Of a stretch of 10,093 nucleotides of DNA, positions 5,488 through 10,093 are shown piece by piece; position 1 is the first letter of the stretch; each line of letters begins with the position of its first letter. Location of the stretch: contig JACMQJ010000523.1 in the NCBI GenBank assembly GCA_014377055.1, positions 1-10,093 on the forward strand, written 5' to 3'. The DNA comes from Candidatus Sericytochromatia bacterium. GTDB lineage: Bacteria > Cyanobacteriota > Sericytochromatia > UBA7694 > JACMQJ01. The position numbers and the translations under genes were made by a program. The notes under the pieces were generated by a model. The model did not search any database and was not told the origin of the DNA. It worked only from the letters and a program-made list of their open reading frames with translations.

Positions 5488-5560
5488 AACAAAATAAAGG
5501 AATGAAAATAAGTTTATTAAAAATAAGTAAGATATATACAACACAGAAGGAGTAAATAAG

Positions 5561-7141
5561 ATGCCTATAGGATATTCTGCTATGGTTTTACATGCACATC
5601 TCCCTTACGTCAGACACCCCGAATATGATTTTTTCTTGGAAGAACATTGGCTTTTTGAAGCTATTACAGAAACCTATGTTCCATTAATTTCTATGTATGA
5701 AGGGTTAGTTAATGATGGTATAGATTTTAGAATAACGATGTCACTTACTCCTCCTTTGATTGCGATGTTAACTGATCCTTTATTGCAAGAAAGGTATCTT
5801 GTATATTTGGGTAAATTGATCGAGTTATCTGAAAAAGAACTTTTTAGAACCAAAGGTGATCCCGATTTTGAACCTTTAGCAAATTATTATCATCAAAGAT
5901 TTTTGGCAACTTATGAAATATTTGTCAATAAATACAATAAAAACCTTGTCAGTGCTTTTAAACAATTTCAAGATTATGGTGTTCTCGAAATTATTACTTG
6001 TGGTGCTACACATGGGTTTTTTCCATTAATGCAAAATATTCCTCAAGCTGTAAAAGCTCAAGTAGAAGTTGCTGCTAATAATTATAAAATACATTTGGGA
6101 AGATCTCCACGTGGTATTTGGCTGCCTGAATGTGGCTATTATCCTGGTGTGGATAGTTATCTAAAAGATGCAGGAATTAATTTTTTCTTTACTGATACTC
6201 ATGGTATTTTGCATGCTACACCAAAACCTAGATATGGAGCTTATGCCCCTATTGTTTGCCCCGATTCTGGTGTGTCTGTTTTTTGTAGAGATAAAGAATC
6301 ATCTGAACAAGTTTGGAGTTCTATTATTGGTTACCCAAGCAATCCTAATTATCGTGAATATTATAGAGATCTTGGTTATGATATGCCACAAGAATATATC
6401 AAGGATTATGTTCAACCAGATGGTACAAGAAAAAATACAGGAATAAAATATTATCGTGTCACTGATAAAACTGATAAAAAAATGCCTTATGATATTGAAG
6501 CAGCGAATAGAACAGCTAATCTAAATGCTCAAGACTTTTTGTTAAAAAGACAAAAACAAATACAAAATTTATATGGCATTATGGGTAGAAGCCCAATAGT
6601 TTTATCACCTTATGATGCAGAGTTATATGGTCATTGGTGGTTTGAAGGTCCTAAATTTTTAAATTATTTGATTAGATATGCAGCACAACAAGATATTTAT
6701 AAAATGACAACACCAAGTGAATATTTGTATAATAACCCTGTAAATCAGATGTCACAACCTTCTTCTTCAAGCTGGGGAGCAAATGGCTATAATAGTTTTT
6801 GGCTAAATCCTAATAACGATCATATTTATCGTTACCTAAATAAAGCAGCAGAACAAATGGTAGAAGTTGCTTATTTATTCCAAGAACCTTATCCACTTCA
6901 AAAAAGAGCGTTAAATCAAATGGCAAGAGAATTGTTACTTGCTCAAAGTAGTGATTGGGCTTTTATTATGCAAACTGGTACAATGCCTGAATATGCAGAA
7001 AAAAGAACTAAAAATCATATTCATAGATTTAATAAATTATATGAAATGGTTAAAAGAGCTGAGATAGATGATGAATGGTTAACAAAAATAGAGTATATAG
7101 ATAATATATTCCCTGAAATAGATTATTCTGTCTATAGGTAA
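5561..7141 (+). CDS. GH57 1,4-alpha-glucan branching enzyme (DUF1957-type)
   Basis: This 526-residue protein matches the length and motif order of family GH57 branching enzymes such as Thermus TTHA1902 and cyanobacterial homologues. They cut alpha-1,4 glucan chains and rejoin them as alpha-1,6 branches in cytosolic glycogen synthesis. The conserved regions are HAHLPY (11-16), EIITCGATHGFFPLM (around 144-158), WLPECGY with the nucleophile Glu190, PYDAELYGHWWFEGP with the acid/base Asp352, and SDWAFIMQTG near residue 466, followed by the helical C-terminal (DUF1957) region. All catalytic positions are intact, so activity is expected; an alpha-amylase-like role is the main alternative in this family. 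The ATG at 5561 has AAGGAG (5547-5552) eight bases upstream. The PPDK regulator gene begins 6 bases after the stop, so the two form an operon. I give no symbol because glgB normally denotes the unrelated GH13 enzyme. Confidence 0.92.
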   Translation: MPIGYSAMVLHAHLPYVRHPEYDFFLEEHWLFEAITETYVPLISMYEGLVNDGIDFRITMSLTPPLIAMLTDPLLQERYLVYLGKLIELSEKELFRTKGDPDFEPLANYYHQRFLATYEIFVNKYNKNLVSAFKQFQDYGVLEIITCGATHGFFPLMQNIPQAVKAQVEVAANNYKIHLGRSPRGIWLPECGYYPGVDSYLKDAGINFFFTDTHGILHATPKPRYGAYAPIVCPDSGVSVFCRDKESSEQVWSSIIGYPSNPNYREYYRDLGYDMPQEYIKDYVQPDGTRKNTGIKYYRVTDKTDKKMPYDIEAANRTANLNAQDFLLKRQKQIQNLYGIMGRSPIVLSPYDAELYGHWWFEGPKFLNYLIRYAAQQDIYKMTTPSEYLYNNPVNQMSQPSSSSWGANGYNSFWLNPNNDHIYRYLNKAAEQMVEVAYLFQEPYPLQKRALNQMARELLLAQSSDWAFIMQTGTMPEYAEKRTKNHIHRFNKLYEMVKRAEIDDEWLTKIEYIDNIFPEIDYSVYR

Positions 7142-7147
7142 ATAAAT

Positions 7148-8020
7148 ATGGCACATAAAAAAAGAGAACTTACTATTTTTACAATGTCTGATGGTACAGG
7201 GCTAACAGCTGAATCCCTTGTATTAGCTTCTATAAGGCAGTTTGTGCCTACTGAGGTTGGAGTTGAAAATAATATTGTTCAAGAAGTATTACCACGTATT
7301 GTTAATACTCAACAAATATCACAAATAATGAGTGCTATAGAATATTACAAGCCATGTATAGTTGCTTATACAGTTGTAGTTCCAGAATTTAGAGAAAAAA
7401 TAAAAAAAGAAGCTGAAAAATATAATATACCAACAGTAGATATTATTAATCCGATGATTGATTGTATCAGTAGTATTTTGAACAAGCAACCAAGGCTTGA
7501 ATCAGGTCTAAATCAAATTTTGGATGACAAATATTTTAAAAGAATTGAAGCAATTGAATTTGCTATAAAATTTGATGATGGTAAAATACCCAATGGAATC
7601 AGAGAAGCAGATGTTGTTTTAATAGGTGTATCGAGAACATCCAAAACTCCTACCTGTATGTACTTGGCACAGCAAAGAGGTATAAAAGCAGGTAACATAC
7701 CATTGGTTAGAGGATCAATACCTCCCAAAGAATTATTTAATATACCTTCAGAAAAGATAATAGGTTTAACTATCGATCCTGAGATATTAATAGGTATCAG
7801 GACTTCAAGATTAAAGCATTTGGGTTTAAGCTCAAGTTCTGAATATGCTGACTATAATAAAATACTTGATGAACTTGAATATGCTGAGAGTATTATGAAA
7901 AGTCTGAAATGTTTGATTGTTGATGTTTCTGCGAAAGCAATAGAAGAAACAGCCAGTGATATATTTTCGTTATTAACTAGTGCAAATAGTCCAACCAAAT
8001 TATCTAAAATGGATCTTTAA
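7148..8020 (+). CDS. Pyruvate, phosphate dikinase regulatory protein (bifunctional kinase/pyrophosphorylase, DUF299)
   Basis: The 290-residue protein has the family hallmarks: an N-terminal TMSDGTGLTAES (residues 12-23, corresponding to the usual SDSTGETAE), the P-loop-like GVSRTSKTP (160-168) after ADVVLIG, NIPLV (183-187), GLTIDPEILIGIRTSRL (206-222) and a C-terminal VDVSAKAIEETASDIF (258-273). Family members switch pyruvate phosphate dikinase (or PEP synthase) off by ADP-dependent phosphorylation of a threonine and on by phosphate-dependent dephosphorylation, yielding pyrophosphate. They thus set flux between pyruvate and PEP. Which target applies cannot be read from this sequence and neither enzyme gene is in the window. 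It starts 6 bases after the branching-enzyme gene with only a weak AGG upstream, so it is translated from the same mRNA. The pairing suggests coordination of glycogen metabolism and gluconeogenic PEP supply, which is inference. Confidence 0.93.
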   Translation: MAHKKRELTIFTMSDGTGLTAESLVLASIRQFVPTEVGVENNIVQEVLPRIVNTQQISQIMSAIEYYKPCIVAYTVVVPEFREKIKKEAEKYNIPTVDIINPMIDCISSILNKQPRLESGLNQILDDKYFKRIEAIEFAIKFDDGKIPNGIREADVVLIGVSRTSKTPTCMYLAQQRGIKAGNIPLVRGSIPPKELFNIPSEKIIGLTIDPEILIGIRTSRLKHLGLSSSSEYADYNKILDELEYAESIMKSLKCLIVDVSAKAIEETASDIFSLLTSANSPTKLSKMDL

Positions 8021-8105
8021 GATACGTATTTCTCAAGCTAAAAAAGGACTTATTAATCAGCTACTAATTTAGAAATTTTTATTTATGGGGTAGTTTAAAC
8101 AAAAA

Positions 8106-9647
8106 ATGGAAGTATGGTCTTCTATTATTAATGAAATAATCAATGATAATACAATAGTAATTATTTGCTTTTTCATCCTAACTTCTTTTTTAGGTAAATA
8201 TACACAGTATCGGGAAAATAAACGGATTCTAAGTATCACTTTAATGATATTCTTCCATATAATTTTAACTACTATTGCTGGATTATTATTATATTTAAAA
8301 TCGAGTATTTATTCTGATATAAGATTAGCATCATTGATTCTTGCTGCTATGGCAACAATCAGCATGTCAGGTATATTAATATTTAAAATATTCTTACCTA
8401 AGCTAAAAGTAAATCCACCAATGATTTTGCAGGATCTTATCGTTGCAGGTAGTTCAATAGTTGCATTTTTTATTATTGCCTCTCGTACAGGTTATAATTT
8501 ATCTGGATTAGTCGCTACATCTGCGGTTATCACTGCGGTAGTAGGTTTTTCACTTCAAGACTCATTAATAAATATTATGGGTGGTTTGGCAATACAGCTT
8601 GATAATTCGATCAAAGTTGGTGATTGGATCAAAGTTGATGAAAAAATGGTTGGTAAGGTAATAGAAGTTAGATGGAGATATACCTCTATTGAAACTCGTA
8701 ATTGGGAAACAATTATCATTCCCAATATTACTTTAATTAAAAATCCTATTTCGGTTTTGGGAAAAAGAATTAATCAACCTAATCAACTAAGAAGATGGAT
8801 TTATTTTAATGTAGATTTTAGATATTCACCAAGAGAAGTAATAAGAGTAGTTTTAGATGCTCTTGACAATGAAAAAATATGTAATATAGCTACAGATCCT
8901 CCTATTAGCTGTATATTGATGGATATGCAAGAAACATTTTGTCATTATGCTGTTAGATATTGGTTAACAAACCTAGCCACAGATGACCCAACCGATAGTG
9001 AAGTTAGAATTTGGATATATTATGCTTTAAAAAGAGCTAATATTCCTCTTTCAATGCCTGCTCAAGCTATTTTTGTTACAGAGGATTCCAGTGATAGAAA
9101 AGAAAGAAAGAGTAAAGAAGAAATACAAAATAGAATTAATGTACTAGAAAAAATAGAGTTATTTAATCATTTAACAGTTGATGATTTAGAAAAGATAGCA
9201 ACAAAACTAAGATATGCACCTTTTACTCAAGGAGAAGTTATAACCAGGCAAGGTGCTGAAGCTCATTGGTTATATATAATTATCAAAGGTCAAGTATCTA
9301 TTCAAATATCTAACTATCAAGGTGAAACTTGTGAAGTTGCAAAGCTAAAATCAGGAAGTTTTTTTGGTGAGATGTCACTTATGACAGGAGAAAAGAGATT
9401 TGCAACAGTAGTCGCAATATCTGACACGGATTGTTATAGAATAGATAAATCAATCTTTCAAGAAATAATACATGATCGACCTGATATAGCCGAAGTTGTC
9501 GCTGAAATATTAGCCAAACGTAAAGCTGAGTTAGAACTTGTTCGAGATAATCTTAATCATGAAGAGCATAAAGATAAAATTGAAACACATAAAAGTGATA
9601 TTTTAAGAAAAATACGTGACTTTTTTGGTTTAAATGATTCACTTTAG
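8106..9647 (+). CDS. MscS-family channel fused to a cyclic-nucleotide-binding domain (bCNG-like)
   Basis: This encodes 513 residues. Transmembrane segments are visible at about 14-29, 42-65, 73-98 and 108-126. The MscS pore helix follows (about 132-163, NLSGLVATSAVITAVVGFSL then QDSLINIMGG), then the beta domain (about 168-220, VGDWIKVDEKMVGKVIEV) and the alpha/beta domain to about 325. Residues 350-475 form a cNMP-binding domain with the phosphate-binding cassette GSFFGEMSLMTGEKRFATV (417-435), where Glu421 and Arg431 occupy ligand-contacting positions. The residue after this Arg, usually Ser or Thr, is Phe432. Bacterial cyclic-nucleotide-gated channels of this architecture (studied in Synechocystis) respond to cAMP more than to membrane tension. 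The charged C-terminal tail (476-513) is probably helical. No Shine-Dalgarno sequence is visible; the start at 8106 is forced by an in-frame stop at 8091-8093 and needed for the first membrane helix. Confidence 0.9.
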   Translation: MEVWSSIINEIINDNTIVIICFFILTSFLGKYTQYRENKRILSITLMIFFHIILTTIAGLLLYLKSSIYSDIRLASLILAAMATISMSGILIFKIFLPKLKVNPPMILQDLIVAGSSIVAFFIIASRTGYNLSGLVATSAVITAVVGFSLQDSLINIMGGLAIQLDNSIKVGDWIKVDEKMVGKVIEVRWRYTSIETRNWETIIIPNITLIKNPISVLGKRINQPNQLRRWIYFNVDFRYSPREVIRVVLDALDNEKICNIATDPPISCILMDMQETFCHYAVRYWLTNLATDDPTDSEVRIWIYYALKRANIPLSMPAQAIFVTEDSSDRKERKSKEEIQNRINVLEKIELFNHLTVDDLEKIATKLRYAPFTQGEVITRQGAEAHWLYIIIKGQVSIQISNYQGETCEVAKLKSGSFFGEMSLMTGEKRFATVVAISDTDCYRIDKSIFQEIIHDRPDIAEVVAEILAKRKAELELVRDNLNHEEHKDKIETHKSDILRKIRDFFGLNDSL

Positions 9648-9660
9648 ATTTTTATTTTTT

Positions 9661-9743
9661 AAGAGTTTTACTACGAGTAATATTTAAAAAATATTTAATT
9701 TCTTTATTTGTCCTCATTTGCGTAATTCGTAGCTAAATCTTTT
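9661..9743. repeat. Long imperfect inverted repeat between convergent genes
   Basis: Bases 9661-9676 (AAGAGTTTTACTACGA) pair with 9727-9743 (TCGTAGCTAAATCTTTT): 15 pairs including one G-U, with one T-T mismatch and one bulged C, around a 50-base AT-rich loop. A smaller hairpin, TTACT-ACG-AGTAA (9668-9680), competes with it. It lies between the end of the channel gene and the end of the convergent hydrolase gene, so it may act on the 3' ends of both mRNAs. No T run follows the arm on either strand. Confidence 0.5.
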
Positions 9744-9747
9744 ACTT

Positions 9748-10093
9748 CTATGTAAAAAAAGGATTCTTATTCTTTTCTTCCCAGATAGTTGTTTTATCTC
9801 CATGACCAGGACAGACAACTGTGCTTTCTTCAAGTGAAAAAATTCTATCCTTAATAGACTTTATCAGTTGAGGATGTGAGCCACCCCATAAGTCTGTACG
9901 TCCTATGCTTTTGGCAAAAAGTGTATCGCCAGAAAATACCATGTTGTCAGCAGGATTATCAAAATGAAAGCAAACACTACCTGGCGAATGCCCTGGAGTA
10001 TGAATAACTTTAGTTTTTATACTATCTCCCAACGAAATTATTTGATTATCTTCAATAAATTGATCAACTTTAAGTGGATCTTGTAAATCAAAA
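9748..10093 (-). CDS. Metallo-beta-lactamase-fold hydrolase (glyoxalase II/YcbL-like), N-terminus missing
   Basis: The minus-strand frame is open to the right edge, so only the C-terminal 114 residues are seen; the TTG at 10032 is an internal Leu, not a start. The visible order is HTPGHSPGSV (third metal His), FSGDTLFAKSIGRTDLWGG (bridging Asp in SGDTLF) and VCPGHGDKTTI (last His), ending in NPFFT. This is the layout of small MBL hydrolases annotated as hydroxyacylglutathione hydrolase or YcbL-like, which hydrolyse thioesters such as S-lactoylglutathione. The substrate cannot be told, and the N-terminal HxHxDH motif lies outside the window. The usual TTIGxE reads TTIWEE, so the Gly is Trp here. 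It converges with the channel gene with 100 bases between the stops. It is the only minus-strand gene, and so belongs to a transcription unit entering from the right. Confidence 0.88.
   Translation of the reverse strand, partial: FDLQDPLKVDQFIEDNQIISLGDSIKTKVIHTPGHSPGSVCFHFDNPADNMVFSGDTLFAKSIGRTDLWGGSHPQLIKSIKDRIFSLEESTVVCPGHGDKTTIWEEKNKNPFFT

Noticed and set aside
5502..5555. Seventeen-residue ORF directly before the branching enzyme gene
   Set aside because: Its AAGG lies immediately against the ATG with no proper spacing, and its end merely overlaps the AAGGAG that serves the real gene.
6168..6446. Hydrophobic 92-residue frame inside the branching enzyme gene
   Set aside because: It is an out-of-frame reading of a well-supported gene with complete catalytic motifs.
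7513..7728. Minus-strand 71-residue frame opposite the PPDK regulator
   Set aside because: It lies fully inside a clearly identified gene and shows no recognisable features.

Overview
The window is very AT-rich (roughly 30% GC by eye), densely coded and almost entirely on the plus strand. It carries eleven protein genes, of which the first (plus) and the last (minus) are cut by the window edges. The gene set suggests a Gram-negative-type bacterium with many lipoproteins. A GH57 branching enzyme of the kind common in cyanobacteria, a PPDK regulatory protein and a MscS channel fused to a cyclic-nucleotide-binding domain (as in cyanobacterial bCNG channels), in such an AT-rich genome, would fit a non-photosynthetic cyanobacterial relative (Vampirovibrionia/Melainabacteria). 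That placement is inference from gene content only; no marker gene proves it.

Left region (1-2536): the 3' part of a matrixin-like zinc metalloprotease, then a putative operon starting at an extended -10 promoter. It encodes a lipoprotein N-acetylmuramoyl-L-alanine amidase with a LysM-like tail, a small lipoprotein of unknown function preceded by a possible six-codon leader ORF, and the Holliday-junction resolvase-like protein RuvX/YqgF.

Middle region (2537-4464): a two-gene unit of unknown function (an acidic 169-residue protein and an 80-residue four-cysteine protein with a TTG start), then a single lipoprotein gene with its own promoter and a strong terminator. The C-terminal half of that lipoprotein resembles the HFxKHG-type nuclease domains (BECR fold) found at the tips of polymorphic toxins. 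No immunity gene follows it. The 344-base gap after it holds the terminator, a structured stretch that could be a small RNA, and a probable trxB promoter.

Right region (4465-10093): thioredoxin reductase; a GH57 1,4-alpha-glucan branching enzyme tightly followed by the PPDK regulatory protein (carbon storage next to control of the pyruvate/PEP step); a MscS-cNMP channel; and, convergent to it, a metallo-beta-lactamase-fold hydrolase running off the right edge. The convergent 3' ends are separated by a long imperfect inverted repeat. No tRNA, rRNA, insertion sequence, CRISPR array or phage gene was seen. The most interesting items are the nuclease-toxin-like lipoprotein, the protease without its Met-turn methionine, and the structured RNA candidate upstream of trxB.
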